From contig CP136068.1 in NCBI GenBank assembly GCA_032622095.1, forward strand, positions 160,785,465-160,849,464: a stretch of DNA of 64,000 nucleotides, read 5' to 3'. The notes beneath the pieces are model-generated. The model was not told the origin of the DNA and did no database searches. It saw only the letters and a program-made list of their open reading frames with translations. Of the stretch, positions 1 through 10,899 are shown one piece after another (position 1 is the first letter of the stretch; the number at the start of each line of letters is the position of its first letter). The stretch is from Siphonodentalium dalli. Taxonomy: Eukaryota > Mollusca > Scaphopoda > Gadilida > Siphonodentaliidae. The position numbers and the translations under genes were made by a program.

Positions 1-597
1 TTCGTTAAATGCAGTCGTTTTCCACAATAGTCTCTGTGTATTGCAAAAACACAGGGATTTTTTGCCAACGTGCTGCGCATTATTTGGAAGATAAAGCTTT
101 GTCCATGTAGCTAATGTTGTGATCTTGTGATCGCAGGCGAGCTGCATCTCCAAATCACACAAACACAAATGTAAAGCATATTCTAGGATCGCAGAACTAT
201 ATAGCGGAAATGTCAGTCATTTATTTTATTAAATACCCACACGTACAAGCCACCATCAAATTTCCGGCCAACAGCACCCACCCCCTGAACCAAATATCAA
301 ACTCACAGGTTCGCAGAATTCCATTTGCACCCCCTTAGAAACATCTAACCTAAGAATTACATTTGCTCCCACTTAGAAATATCCAACCTAAGATTGGAAA
401 AGATTTCGAACTGTTTGAAATGTACCAAAGTTCCGGGGGGGGGGTCCAGAAAACCAACCCCTGTCGCCACGTCCATGTACCACTGACAAGTTTCGTGTGT
501 TCACAACAACGTCTTCAGAATTTGATTTAGATATAGTGCTGTTAGAAATGCTTGCCTTCATCAATAAACACACTTTAACTTGAAAAATAAGATGTGA
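1..597. other. Non-coding stretch, nothing recognised
   Basis: No coding exon, RNA gene or clear repeat is visible. A short G run lies near 436-443. The short open frames here have no recognisable domain or splice context. Confidence 0.5.
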
Positions 598-1617
598 TTA
601 AGTCGGCTGACATACGGAGCCGAGATTTGGTCATACGAAAACCAATCCTGTTTCCAGAAAATAGAACTATGGTTTCTAAAAATTTTGCTTAATCTGAAAA
701 AATCTACACCTTCAGCATTCGTTTATGGGGAACTGGGAATATTCCCCATCACTATGAAAATAAAATTAAGAAATTTAACGTACTGGGGAAAACTTATACA
801 AATGAACTGCAATAGGCTACCATTTATGCTGTATTATATATTACTCACTTATTACAACTCATCTAACGTTAACAACCCATGGATTGCAAATGTGCTTACA
901 CTGTTAAATGAACTTGGAATGGGGGTATATGGATCAATCACACATTATCTAGTCTCGACAGATTTAAGAAGTCGGTCAAGTGTAGGCTGGAAGACCAATT
1001 CATTCAAGAATGGAGAGGTACAATATGTAATTCAAATAACTATGCCTTTTACATAATTATAAAACACGACTTCACCAAAGAGAAATTCCTCTCTTTCGTG
1101 AAAAACGACACCGTCCAAATACTTTTGAAATTTCGTACCCGCAACCACCACTTACCAATCGAATCTGGTTCATGGATTAACTCAGATTATTCCGATAGAC
1201 TATGTACTCTATGCGGTACAAATATAGGGGACGAATTCAACGTAATATTACAATGCCCGTGTTTAAAAGACATGCCAGTCAAATACATACACAAATATTA
1301 TTATTGTCGACCAAATACCATCAAATTAAGTGAACTTTTTAACTGTAAACGACGTAAAACCTTGAAAACCCTATCTCTTTTCATTAGACGGGTCCTGATT
1401 TTATTCAAAAACTCCTGAGGCATACTTTATACGTAATACATTAAAATGCGACATTTGCACAACCATGGGCTGTTCTCAATCAACTGTTTTATTATAATAT
1501 GTGTAATTTTCAACGCGCACCACTTTTGTAATTTGCACAGAAATTATTATGCACTGTATTCCACCGAGCTCTATTGTGTCATATTTGACGATTTGAGTGA
1601 ATAAATAATTGAATAGT
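598..1617 (+). pseudogene. 5'-truncated LINE: end of reverse transcriptase ORF and 3' tail
   Basis: This is the C-terminal end of a CR1/jockey-like non-LTR retrotransposon ORF2. Frame 1 reads from about 598 to 1056 and holds the LTYGAEIW block and then VYGELG, both usual after the polymerase domain in such elements. A second frame, 1098-1418, holds FRTRNHHLPIESG and a terminal zinc-knuckle-like motif (CTLCG...DEFNVILQCPCL, near 1201-1265). The two halves are in different frames, so at least one frameshift has occurred, and everything upstream of 598 is missing. After the stop at about 1418 a non-coding tail runs to AATAAATAATTGAATAG near 1600-1617, which resembles the A/T-rich 3' terminus of these elements. 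It is a dead copy. Family assignment is from motif memory and not from an alignment. Confidence 0.8.
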
Positions 1618-1943
1618 TGCTATGTATATACATATAGAAGAAAAGCATGACTTTCACAACAAACATGAACATTATACATATATGATACAAATGATACTTG
1701 TGTCAAATACATGAGCCATGTTTGACGCTGGGAGAACATTAAACATAGTATCGGTGACCATGTGGATTTCAAAATCTGACCTAGAATCCGTGTCATCTCG
1801 ATTTAGCCACGCCCCGTAATCGGTTTCGGACTATGAATCCAGATTCTCCCACGAAATAACTCTGGCGCCACCCCTATTTGAAAAGATATATATATATTTC
1901 AAAGAAAAAGACCACAGAGAGCACATATTAAGGGACCAATAAC

Positions 1944-2041
1944 CACAGGCCCTGGGGAAAAATACTAAAATACCAATATAGGCTATACCTGTCACTGGTA
2001 TAGTCTGAATTGGTATTTTAGTATTTCCCCCAGGGGCCTGT
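1944..2041. repeat. 98-bp hairpin (small inverted repeat)
   Basis: The two arms, 1944-1987 and 1998-2041, are near-perfect reverse complements beginning ACAGGCCC and ending GGGGCCTGT, with about ten bases between them. The word CCAATAAC occurs just outside each arm. It may be a tiny MITE. The open frame running through it on the minus strand is a by-product of the hairpin. Confidence 0.75.
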
Positions 2042-2597
2042 GCCAATAACAAGGCATGCACGTGCTCTCATAACCACAAAATTATAAACGAAAAACATCA
2101 CAAACAACCCAAATTGTGTGCCGAACAACATAAATTTTATTCAACAAATTATTATTATTTTGTTTAAACCACTTCTTTTATAATTCAGATATCTCTCTCA
2201 TGTTATGAGGGTGAATAGTTGTCATAGTACTATAGGCTATAGCATACATTGCTTATAAGGGATAATGATTTTTTCCTTAAAATTGATAGTTTGAAATAGA
2301 GATTGTTTTGAAAAATCACGAATGGAGCGCCTTCTTTATCTCACGAGTCTCTAACGCTTTTCATACATTATTACCCCAGTGGTCGAGCAATGCCAAATCA
2401 AATGCGTGATTCCATGTTACAGGCGCTCCACATACACGCAGTCACACACCTTATAATCCGACAACAGTATTGCAAGTCCTCCGTGCTGACCGTTCGGCTA
2501 TCCGGGTAATGTATATTTATTTACTCATACTCCATGCGTACTAACGATACACGTAACTGGTACAGGTCTCTAGATTTCTGACATGCAATCAGAGTTC

Positions 2598-3180
2598 GCG
2601 CTGCCACTTGCCAAATTTGTCAATGGCAAACATAATTCACATTTGGCAAAAAATATTTTCATATGGCAAAAGTTTTGGCAAATCACTGTTTAATTCCTCA
2701 ATAAAGTTGAAAATTATCGGTCAATCAATACCATTCTTTTTAGGAAACTATTACAACAGAATTATATTAGGTATTTTATATGGTTTCGGAAAAGATAACA
2801 CCTCCAATACGATGCAGTAAAATCTGGTAACATTATTATCAATGGGTGCAGGGATTGCCAATATTTAGTGTGATGGTGGTGTTTACATAGCTAATCCTCT
2901 TGTGATGTTCCCTTCTGATGAAGCAACCATTCTACCATTTTATTGTTAGATGATTGGTTTATTGTTGTATGATAAACCACGATAGAAATGCGAGTATAAT
3001 TATTAACTAACTGCTTTCGATATCAAACGTCGTTCAAACCGCGAGTGTTGAAATAAAAGACTCAATAAAGGTTGCAGAAAATGATCCGGGACAACATTTG
3101 GCAAATTCCAGTAAAATTTGGCAAAAAATATTTTTATTTGGCAAAAGTATATTTCGGTCCAGCGCCGACACTGCATGCAA
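2598..3180 (+). repeat. Dispersed repeat E with TTTGGCAAA clusters
   Basis: Two blocks rich in TTTGGCAAA words (2598-2685 and 3095-3150) share the string TTTGGCAAAAAATATTTT. The segment about 2850-3180 also matches the end of the window (63660-63990) in the opposite orientation. The match includes TTTAGTGTG, GTGTTTACATA, TCTGATGAAG, GTTGCAGAAAATGAT and TTTCGGTCCAGCGC, in the same order. It is therefore a dispersed repeat of about 330 bp; class unknown. It lacks obvious inverted ends and no tRNA-like promoter boxes were recognised. Confidence 0.65.
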
Positions 3181-3318
3181 TATGGTTAGAAATTTTCCAA
3201 ATACACCAAAGTTTGGAAAGTATTCGCCATGTGTTATAAAAATTAAAAAATCCCCACTAAATCAGAACAATGATTTTATCCTAACTGATGTTGTGTCAGG
3301 CATGACATTTCCAACTGT

Positions 3319-3645
3319 TTAAAAGCCCACTTAATTTTCGAATCACCAGATCACATTATATACAAAATATTCCGTATTATATACCACTTGAAATTGGAAG
3401 CTCAAAAAAACGGAAGGGGAAAAACTATATCTCTTAGTTTGAATACTGATGCATTCTGGGTTGACAAGGGGGAGTCTTGGAATGAATCTGAGAATCTCTA
3501 TCAGTTGGTGGGCACTCATAGGCCACAGCTGTTTCGTATTCTGGTGGAATATATATACTTTTGGTTCCTCTTCCAAATAGTATATACTATGGAATATGTT
3601 GTGCAAAATGTTATCTGGGCATTCGAAAATTAAGTGGGCCTTTAA
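3319..3645. mobile_element. TTAA-flanked MITE, family M, copy 1
   Basis: The element lies between TTAA at 3319-3322 and TTAA at 3642-3645. The ends are inverted: AAGCCCACTTAATTTTCG on the left and CGAAAATTAAGTGGGCCT on the right. Matching CAGATCACATT and AATGTTATCTG follow inside. TTAA target duplications with short inverted ends are the hallmark of piggyBac-superfamily elements. No transposase is encoded, so it is non-autonomous. The second copy is at 9972-10899. Confidence 0.8.
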
Positions 3646-4357
3646 AATATTGTGTGGGGTGAGTGTGAAACCAACAAACCTTCCTGTCACCATATCATGT
3701 GTGAGAACTCTAAATATATAGTTGACATTGATATTTGATTTGACAATACATGTTTCTGGTACTTCAGGTGTGACTGATACCTTGTTCGCAAGTTTCACCG
3801 TTGATGGCGGACAATGCTACAGGATAGAGCTCGATCCGAGAACATGGATCCAATCTAAAGTGAGATGATACATTGTTTATATAGAGAGTAATTAGAGCAT
3901 ACCATGAATATCTGCTCTAGATGCGCCCGTAGAGATCCGTGCAAGCGATGTTCCTTTAATACAACACACTGGAGCTGCGATAATTAGAAAATATGAGGGA
4001 AGCAAGCCCCGAGTTACCTCTAATTGCCGCGTAATGACCATGGGTATGGTATATATCTGTTCAGGATATATCCCTTTAATGATAAATACTAGAATTTCAG
4101 GAAGGAGACATACATTCTTTGGACTGCGATGCTGATATAAATATGAAAATATGGATTTTCTTCAACTTTCGAGTCTATATGCCCACGAATATGTTGGGAA
4201 TAAAACCCATGCTTTGTGAATTTTCTCAACGGTACATTGTTTCTCTGTGGATTGAAGCCAATGACACAGACTCCAAATCCTGCACACATTCCCGCTGATG
4301 CAACAACAATGAACTGGTTGCTGACTGCCAATAATAGGCCACATCCTTATTTTATTT

Positions 4358-4434
4358 ATTTGGGGTTTGGGATTCAACCCGGGAGGATCTGGAAGGGGCC
4401 GAACCCCTTCCACACAACCCACGTTTGGATTTAT
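4358..4434 (+). repeat. About 77-bp direct repeat, left copy
   Basis: The sequence runs from TTGGGGTTTGGGATT through CCGGGAGGATCTGGAAGGGGCC to ACAACCCACGTTTGGA. It recurs diverged at 5378-5455 in the same orientation. It contains an internal dyad, GGAAGGGGCC/CCCCTTCC. The two copies flank a GC-rich ORF region, as terminal or sub-terminal direct repeats of a mobile element might. Confidence 0.65.
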
Positions 4435-4647
4435 TTAGAATACATGTTATGGTTATACATAATAATGAGATGGTGAAACATGAATGAAAATGATCATATT
4501 TGTTTTATCTTGGCTTTCTTCTTTTGTCTGTTTTCTGATGTTATTGCTGTTGTTGTTGGTGTTTTTGTAGACTCCATGGCCCGTTGTTGTTGTTGTTCAG
4601 CGTCCTCTAGCTGTTGAGTTTGAGCTTTGCTGGCTTCGGAGGTCTTC

Positions 4648-5271
4648 TTAGCATCGGCCATGGTAGCCCGAGCACTTTTGTATAATCTCTTGTACCTCTG
4701 TTGATAGATGGCTGATGTCAATGTGTTCGCTGGTGTGTTCGCTGGTGGCGACGGCGGACACCGGGATGTTGTGATACTCCGGTGTCAGAGGTGGTGACGT
4801 GTCCATCTCCACCGCGAAGTCAGCAGGGACTTCCGGGGTGTCATCGGCGTCTCTGTCTACACCGGCCTCGGTGACGACGGCAGGAACATCCGGGTGTCAT
4901 CGGCGTCCCTGCGTCTGGTGGTAATGTCTTCGGCATCGTCGGCGGAGGCCAAGTGGGGGAGCTGGACGTCTCTCAGCTCGCTCCTGTTTCCACTTGGCCC
5001 TACTGTCCGCGTCTGTTCTTCTGCTGGAGGGGGTCTTTTTCCTTTTCCGCCTCCTCTTCTTAGCTCCTCCATCCACAGGTAGCTGGTGGTCTCCAGCTAC
5101 CGGGTTACGGCCGACAGAGGGTCCTGATAAGGACCGTGTCGATGTAACCCGATAAGTCAAAACCAAGTCAACCTGGCTACCTGACCGGTGTAAATTCCAT
5201 GTCAGGCAGTTATCCAGGTTGAATGAGCTCAGTACGAGCCTGACTTCAGCGGGGATTATAGACGAATCCAT
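4648..5271 (-). pseudogene. Decayed ORF, possibly a mobile-element ORF1-like protein
   Basis: Reading leftward from ATG at 5271, the frame opens with MDSSIIPAEVRLVLSSFNL. Next comes LTWNLHRSGSQVDLVLTYR and then a strongly basic stretch, KKRRRKRKKTPSSRR. The frame closes at 4897, but two neighbouring frames continue coherently. One reads LASADDAEDITTRRRDADDT; the next reads VDRDADDTPEVPADFAVEMD and ends at a stop at 4648-4650. The DADDTP-VPA peptide is encoded twice (near 4855-4830 and 4910-4885), and one copy has lost a base, which explains one frameshift. The region is much more GC-rich than its surroundings. The basic-rich layout recalls small proteins tied to invertebrate retroelements, but I do not recognise a named family. 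It could also be a broken host gene. Confidence 0.4.
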
Positions 5272-5377
5272 TGTCCGCTGATGTCAGTAATCCGGTCGCC
5301 AGGTGGTCGAAGTCCAGGATCGCTCAGGTCGGGACGTCTTATCCCACCGGCGGTCGGAGTTCGAATGACCGCATCCT

Positions 5378-5455
5378 ACAAGTTTGGAGTTTGGGATGAT
5401 ACCCGGGAAGATTTGAAAGGGCCGTCGGCCCTCTCCTACAACCCACTTTTGAGTG
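5378..5455 (+). repeat. About 77-bp direct repeat, right copy
   Basis: This is the partner of 4358-4434, sharing TTTGG-GTTTGGGAT, CCCGGGA-GAT-TG-AAGGG and ACAACCCAC at the same spacing. By eye about 70 percent of positions agree. Confidence 0.6.
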
Positions 5456-6078
5456 CCGTAATTCCACTGAAGAGCGATTGTAGGGTTTGTGAGGTTGATA
5501 TATACCCATACACAGTATGTGTGCATACTGTGCATGGGGTGGATGCCGCCAAAGCAAGAAGCAAAGCCCCCACCCCCATTCCGAACCAGGACAGGCGGAG
5601 AAGACTTACCTTGATTTCTCTGTGTGAGTTTTATGCGTTGATATATATACTGTTTCGAGTTGTGAATAGTTGTACTTATTGTCCTATTTAGTGCTGGCAT
5701 GGACTCCAGTTGCCTTAGTCTGTTGTATTCCGGGCTTGTACTACGGGCTCAACTCTAGGAATAGGGTGCAATGCCATCCGGTTGACTTAAGGTCGGTTGG
5801 GGCTTCTCAACTCTCGATGGTGCAGTGCCCACCTTCCACTCCTGTGCGAGTGTCAGAACCAGTTGGCCTGGTTGTGTAGTGCAGTCGCGGATGATGAGGA
5901 AGCAGCTGATGCCAGACTGTGTTGGTTGGTGTTTCTCTGAAGGTTTGGAGTGACAAGTAGTGTTTATAATTATTATGTCCCACCCGTCCTCCCCTAAGCA
6001 CGGGCGCGGGTGAAAGCGTGTATTTGCAAATTGTATATGTAGTTGTTAGTAGTTTTGAGACAGATAATTATTCTATAG

Positions 6079-6430
6079 CATATACTACGGCCACGACAAG
6101 CGTACATATGCCGCCCGAGGACAGTCATCAGCGCCCAAGGAGCCATCTAGGGCGAGAGCCCGCTAACCTAGATATTGATATTGGTGTTAGTCGTGTTTTG
6201 TGTTCAGGTTTGTGAACTTATTGTTCTGTGCAATGATTTTACAAGGTTAGCAGGTTAGTTGGTTGTTTGATGGAGATAAATACTCAATGGCTTATACTAC
6301 GGCCACGACAAGCGTATCAGGCCACATCCTTTTCAGTTATTATTCTGATATATCGCAATCGAGATTAATGTCTTACTGGTGAAGGCTAGCCATTGGTCAG
6401 TCTTACTGGTGAAGGCTAGCCATTGGTCAG
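6079..6430 (+). repeat. Short direct and tandem repeats
   Basis: TATACTACGGCCACGACAAG with flanks occurs at 6079-6109 and again at 6291-6321. A perfect 30-bp tandem duplication follows at 6371-6400 and 6401-6430, beginning TCTTACTGGTGAAGGC and ending TTGGTCAG. Confidence 0.85.
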
Positions 6431-7128
6431 TCAAACATCGTCATAGGATCATTTAGGTGGAAAAGGTTGACAATGGTGAACGTTTGGAGCATTTATATAA
6501 CTTGAATCTATAATCATACTCCGTTCCTTACCATTTGTTCCGCTTAAACTCTTAATACACCGAGGCTTCATTGGTATTGTCACAGCTTGGGTCTCTTGCA
6601 GTCATCTCTTTCGTGTTCTGCTACACAATTATGACAATTATATAAAGCAAACCTTCGCGAACCGACATCACATTGCTGTTGCATGATCAATGGTTTATGA
6701 ATAACCAAAGGATGAACCGACATCATAAATCTGTAGCAGAACTCGAAAGGTTGATTGCTGGAGACACAATCTGGCCAATATCACTGCAGTGGTCACTACC
6801 CCCCCATGTGTTGGTTGATTAATGTTCCTGTTGGGTTCGTGTGGACGGTGATAGACCAGAACCTGCCACAGACGATCACTGGATCACATGTAATCTGGCA
6901 TAACAGATTAAGTAATCTAATATATTAGAATAACTAATTTGATAGATTAGAATGCTAATCTGATATATCATACTAATAACTGAAGGAGGTGGCGGTTCTA
7001 GCTGCGCCACCGTATAATGACACGACTTCATGTGGTTTTCTAAATCACATTAATATGACGACTAACTCGATCCATCATAACAATATTTAGACGTATTGAA
7101 TGTTGCATGTAGTTGACTTTCTTATATT

Positions 7129-7214
7129 GCGCCATCATGATTAATCATTCACATACATGTATACCGAGTCATGCGCCATCATGATTAATCATTCACATAC
7201 ATGTATATCGAATC
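7129..7214 (+). repeat. About 43-bp tandem duplication
   Basis: GCGCCATCATGATTAATC and the following CATTCACATACATGTATA-CGA are repeated once in tandem with very few differences. Confidence 0.85.
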
Positions 7215-7444
7215 ATGATATTTCGTCACAGAAACAAACATGCCACCGATGACACTGTTTTTGTAAAATGTTTTTGTGAAATATGATAATGGGTTATGCC
7301 TCTTTTTATCGAATTAACAAAACAACAATATCCACCAGGTTCAAATATAACAGTTGAATGCAAATGTAATAGTTGAATTCGGGATGTGACTGATCTATTC
7401 ACTAATTAGTGATCTTCTTTATCATATAACTCGTTTTGTTATAG

Positions 7445-7532
7445 GAGCACTGTGAAACGTTGAACAGCGATTTGTTGCGGTTAGATGATGCCGATGAACA
7501 GGAATATATTCGACAAATAATCTTGGATCAAG
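7445..7532 (+). CDS. C-type lectin domain, first (alpha-helical) exon
   Basis: A pyrimidine-rich tract ending TTTTGTTATAG gives the acceptor, and CAAG|GTACGT gives the donor. The exon is 88 nt: phase 0 at its start and phase 1 at its end. It encodes 29 residues plus one base: EHCETLNSDLLRLDDADEQE followed by YIRQIILDQ. This is the second-helix region of a C-type lectin domain, where a conserved Cys is followed by a LL-x-(I/L)-D/E-x-x-E-x-x-(F/Y)-I pattern. It joins in frame to the exon at 10914, which supplies the carbohydrate-binding half. Upstream exons (signal peptide and first strand of the domain) were not found. A decayed copy of this exon lies at about 8499-8580. Confidence 0.8.
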
Positions 7533-7549
7533 GTACGTCTACCAATGAT

Positions 7550-8485
7550 TTAAAAGTACTCAATCCGATTTGATGGCCCCACATCATCCGATTCGATGGT
7601 CCCCACATCATCCGATTCGATGGTCCCCACATCATCAGATTCGATGGTCCCCACATCATCCGATTCGATGATCCCCACATCATCCGATTCGATGGTCCCC
7701 ACATCATCTGATTCGATGGTCCCCACATCATCCGATTCGATGGTCCCCACATCATCCGATTCGATGGTCCCCACATCATCCGATTCGATGGTCCCCACAT
7801 CATCCGATTCGATGGTCCCCACATCATCCGATTCGATGGTCCCCACATCATCCGATTCGATGGTCCCCACATCATCCGATTCGACGGTCCCCACATCATC
7901 AGATTCGATGGTCCCCACATCATCCGATTCGATGGTCCCCACATCATCAGATTCGATGGTCCCCACATCATCCGATTAGATGGTCCCCACATCATCAGAT
8001 TCGATGGTCCCCACATCATCAGATTCGATGGTCCCCACATCATCAGATTCGATGGTTCCCACATCATCAGATTCCATCAACAGGAACGTTTTATTTTAAA
8101 TGCTGATCCAGTTATCAGAATCGTTTAATTGCCCAAAAATAATGCTAACCACAGTTAACTACAGTAAAAAAATTCCCAAAACATGTTATTTATCAACATT
8201 TTGTTCAACGAAATTCTGCCGGTTTGTAAAATATCTGACTAAAAAAATCCACTTGATTTTAGAGTTACCATCTTCATCCTAAATTTGGTCTGAGATCGTT
8301 TTCTCGTCGACCATTTACTGGGTCACTAAAATGATCGGCGATGAAATATAATAGATTTCAAAAATCGATAGCTGATCACTCTGAGCTTTGATGGGTGGGT
8401 TCCTCGAATGGAATAAAATATTTTTGACCCCCGAAGCCAAGGACATAGTAATTTGGGACCGTTAATTCGGATAATGCATCTTTAA
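7550..8485. mobile_element. TTAA-flanked MITE, family N, copy 1, expanded by a minisatellite
   Basis: The left end is TTAAAAGTACTCAATCCGAT at 7550. The right end finishes in ATCTTTAA, with TTAA at 8482-8485. The inner sequence from about 8225 to 8460 matches the family N copy at 14511-14821. Shared words include CCACTTGATTTTAGA, AAAATCGATA-CTGATCACTC, AGCTTTGATGGGT and ATAGTAATTT. The extra length comes from the 24-bp array at 7562-8078. The element starts 17 bases past the donor of the lectin exon. Confidence 0.75.
7562..8078 (+). repeat. 24-bp minisatellite, about 21 units
   Basis: The unit is GATGGTCCCCACATCATC plus CGATTC (24 bp), with scattered single-base variants (CAGATTC, GACGG, GATGATC). 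Because 24 is a multiple of three and the unit has no stop in several frames, long artefactual open frames appear on both strands. The array begins inside the terminal inverted repeat of the surrounding family N element (CAATCCGATTTGATGG), so it seems to have grown out of that end. Confidence 0.95.
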
Positions 8486-8498
8486 TGTGTTTCTCAGT

Positions 8499-8580
8499 CG
8501 GTGAGGTACATAGAGCACTAAGTCGTGATAATGATGCAAAGGAACAGGAATACATTTCACAATTAATCTCTAATCAAAGG
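8499..8580 (+). pseudogene. Degenerate duplicate of the lectin exon
   Basis: The peptide ALSRDNDAKEQEYISQLISNQ can be read here. It aligns with LNSDLLRLDDADEQEYIRQIILDQ of the exon at 7445. Homology continues past the donor (TCTACCA follows both), so the duplication included intron sequence. In the phase needed for the neighbouring lectin exon the copy meets a TAA in GAGCACTAA, and its conserved Cys codon is lost. A GT remains at the old donor position. I read it as a dead exon duplicate; use as an alternative exon in another phase is possible but unlikely. Confidence 0.65.
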
Positions 8581-8665
8581 TTGTCTACCACTGAATTCGA
8601 AACAAATCTGGCTATTGGAACACTGACAGTGAGAACCCTGCCCTTTCATAAGTAACAAACACGAG

Positions 8666-9066
8666 TTAACCCTTTACCCAACAGAACGGCCCTGTGCCAA
8701 TGCATTCTCTTATATATGCGAGTCGACCATAGGTCGCCTCGCATATATAAGAGAATGCATTGGCTTAACACATTAAAAATTATAAAATTGTTAAAGAATG
8801 TAAGAAAAAAATGGTAAAAAGTGTTAAAAAAATATTTTTTTTAGGCCAATGCATTCTCTTATATATGCGAGGCGACCTATGGTCGACTCGCATATATAAG
8901 AGAATGCATTGGCACAGGGCATAACTGTAACTATCACAATGTGGTCAAGGAGCCGGTTCCAATGATATCCATATTTGTATGGTTTTATTTAGACAGACCG
9001 AAGATAATTTAGGCTGTTGAAGCTTTATTTGGCCGGTTTTGGCCGGTTTGTTGGGTAAAGGGTTAA
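8666..9066. mobile_element. TTAA-flanked MITE, family A, copy 1, carrying the hairpin pair
   Basis: TTAA at 8666-8669 and 9063-9066 bound inverted ends (CCCTTTACCCAACA on the left, TGTTGGGTAAAGGG on the right). Inside lie two copies of the 67-base hairpin in inverted orientation (8698-8763 and 8845-8912), separated by an A/T-rich spacer. A right-hand segment (GGAGCCGGTTCCAATGATAT...TTTGGCCGG, 8948-9040) is shared with the copy at 62514-62891. TTAA targets and CCC-starting ends point to piggyBac-type mobilisation. Confidence 0.85.
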
Positions 9067-9527
9067 CCGATTATACGAAACGGATGACAGATGATCGACA
9101 CATACTAAAATATACGCAGTGCCCTGTTGCCCAGATATCAAATCAGGGTATTCTCAATTTCCCTGGTTCACAAAATGATCTGAATGATCCGAATTGGGTT
9201 TAGAACCAGGGTTGCTACTATTTTTTAAATGTCTATATTTGAAAAAAAATCCTATAAAAGGGCACAATTATGAAGTATGAATAAGATATGTAATACATGC
9301 AAATAGTGTTTGTTTGTAGCTTTATGGTGTGTTTTGTATATGATTAGTGTATATGATTAGTGTATATGATTAGTGTATGTTAATCATGTATGTTTGATTA
9401 ATTCAAGGTGTTACATGCTCCTGTTTACAACCTCTAGTTTATTGTGAACATTTATATAATGTTCATAATGTTCTATATGTGTAAATAGTTCACTCATTGC
9501 TCGTGTTCCACGTAAATACGGCTGAGG

Positions 9528-9793
9528 TTAACCCTTTCATGACGGGAGCAGCGCTGGTACAGCATTAAATATCCTGTGCCAGTGCATTCTCTAAAATATG
9601 TGAATCTCCATTAGAGAACCTCGCATATATAAAATAATGCAATTGCTTTACAAGGTCAAAGTAAATATTATTAGACCAATGCATTATCTTATATATGCGC
9701 GGCTCCGTGTGGGAGACTCGCATATATATAAGATAATGCATTGGCACAGGGTTGTTACAAATTTTGAGGAAGCTCCAGTCATGGAAGTTTGAA
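9528..9793. mobile_element. TTAA MITE, family C, copy 1, diverged
   Basis: The left end is TTAACCCTTTCATGACGGGAG at 9528. The right end is diverged: GAGGAAGCTCCAGTCATGGAAG near 9763-9786. Two diverged hairpin copies lie inside (about 9587-9653 and 9682-9746), joined to CCTGTGCCA and TTGGCACAGGG. The spacing matches the family C copy at 49407-49860. Confidence 0.7.
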
Positions 9794-9971
9794 AGCATAA
9801 TTAATTCATTCGTTTGTTCAAAAAAACGTGCTTATGAAATTTCGCTGACTTTGGACTTTTTCCAAATTTGATTCGGTCGCTGATTCTGGATATATGATCC
9901 AGTTTAGTTTCGAGAATTCTAACAACACATATTCTTAGTCAACTCATTTTCTTAACTGAGAAATATACACG

Positions 9972-10899
9972 TTACAGGCCCATTTAATTTTCGAGTCACC
10001 AATTATATTTTATAGTGCGTTTTAATAACAATCTATTTTATACGGTTTTAATAACAATCTATGACATAAAATATGATTACAGTAATTCATCACAATTTGT
10101 AACGTCTGTGTCTCAAAAGGTGACCATAAGTAATAGCAAATAGTTGAAATCATAGAAACATTTCCCTCGTTTTGCTCCCAGAATGCAACATAATTCAAAC
10201 TAAGATATAAAGCTATTGCCTTTCCATTAAAAATAATAGACTTTGCAGTACAATCCAAATGAAATTTAAGCTCAGAAAACACATCGGAACCTAAACAAAA
10301 ACACACTGTTCACAGTTTATTACACCATATAAGTTGATCATACAATGTTTTGGAGCTTCCTCTTTCATGTGGTATATACTATGGCATATATGTGACCCGC
10401 CATATCAAATCCAGTCGTAAGTCGGGATTTTTTTTACCCTGTGCCAATGTATTCTCTTATATATGCGAATCGACCATATGTCGCCTCACATATATAAGAG
10501 AATGCATTGGCCTAACAATTTTTTATCATTTTTTAAAAATAAATGTTTCTTACAATTTTTAGGACATAAAATAAAAAAACATCCATTACCCTGCAGGGAG
10601 CCCCACACATATATAGAAGCATATAGAAGAGTGTCGTCTGCTCATGTTTGTCTGGGGCTCTGTATGGGTGAAATTATAAAATTGTTAAAGAATACAAGAA
10701 AAAATTATTAAAATTGTAAATAATTGTTAGGCCAATGCATTCTCTTATATATGCGAGGCGACCTATGGTCGACTCGCATATATAAGAGAATGCATTGACA
10801 CAGGGTAAAAAAATCCCGACTTACGACTGGATTTGATATGGCGGGTCATATATTTTCTATAATGTGATCTGGGGGTTCGCGAATTTAGTGGGCCTTTAA
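9972..10899. mobile_element. TTAA MITE, family M, copy 2, with a second element nested inside
   Basis: The left end (AGGCCCATTTAATTTTCGAG after TTAC at 9972-9975) and the right end (GCGAATTTAGTGGGCCT before TTAA at 10896-10899) match family M at 3319-3645. So do the inner words GTGGTATATACTATGG and AATGTGATCTGG. A family B element (10394-10847) interrupts it. The right TTAA lies 14 bases before the next exon. Confidence 0.75.
10394..10847. mobile_element. Family B inverted-repeat element with hairpin pair, nested in M
   Basis: The outer inverted ends begin GACCCGCCATATCAAATCC and continue through AGTCGTAAGTCGGGATTTTT, followed by ACCCTGTGCC. The mirror image ends at 10847. The two hairpin copies are at 10446-10511 (a few mutations) and 10733-10798. 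Between them is a dyad built around CCCTGCAGGGAGCCCC and GTCTGGGGCTCTGTATGG, which also occurs at 26264-26490. Flanks are A/T-rich and the target duplication is unclear. Confidence 0.8.

Noticed and set aside
1831-2061. 76-residue minus-strand frame
   Set aside because: It runs through the 98-bp hairpin and has no domain.
7528-8067. Long open frames (MMWGPSN, VPTSSDS and GTIESDDV repeats) on both strands
   Set aside because: They are products of a 24-bp minisatellite that lacks stops in several frames; no start, splice or domain context supports translation.
8698-10798. Repeated dyads that could suggest a CRISPR array
   Set aside because: The copies are inverted pairs inside transposons with unequal spacing, and the genome is eukaryotic.
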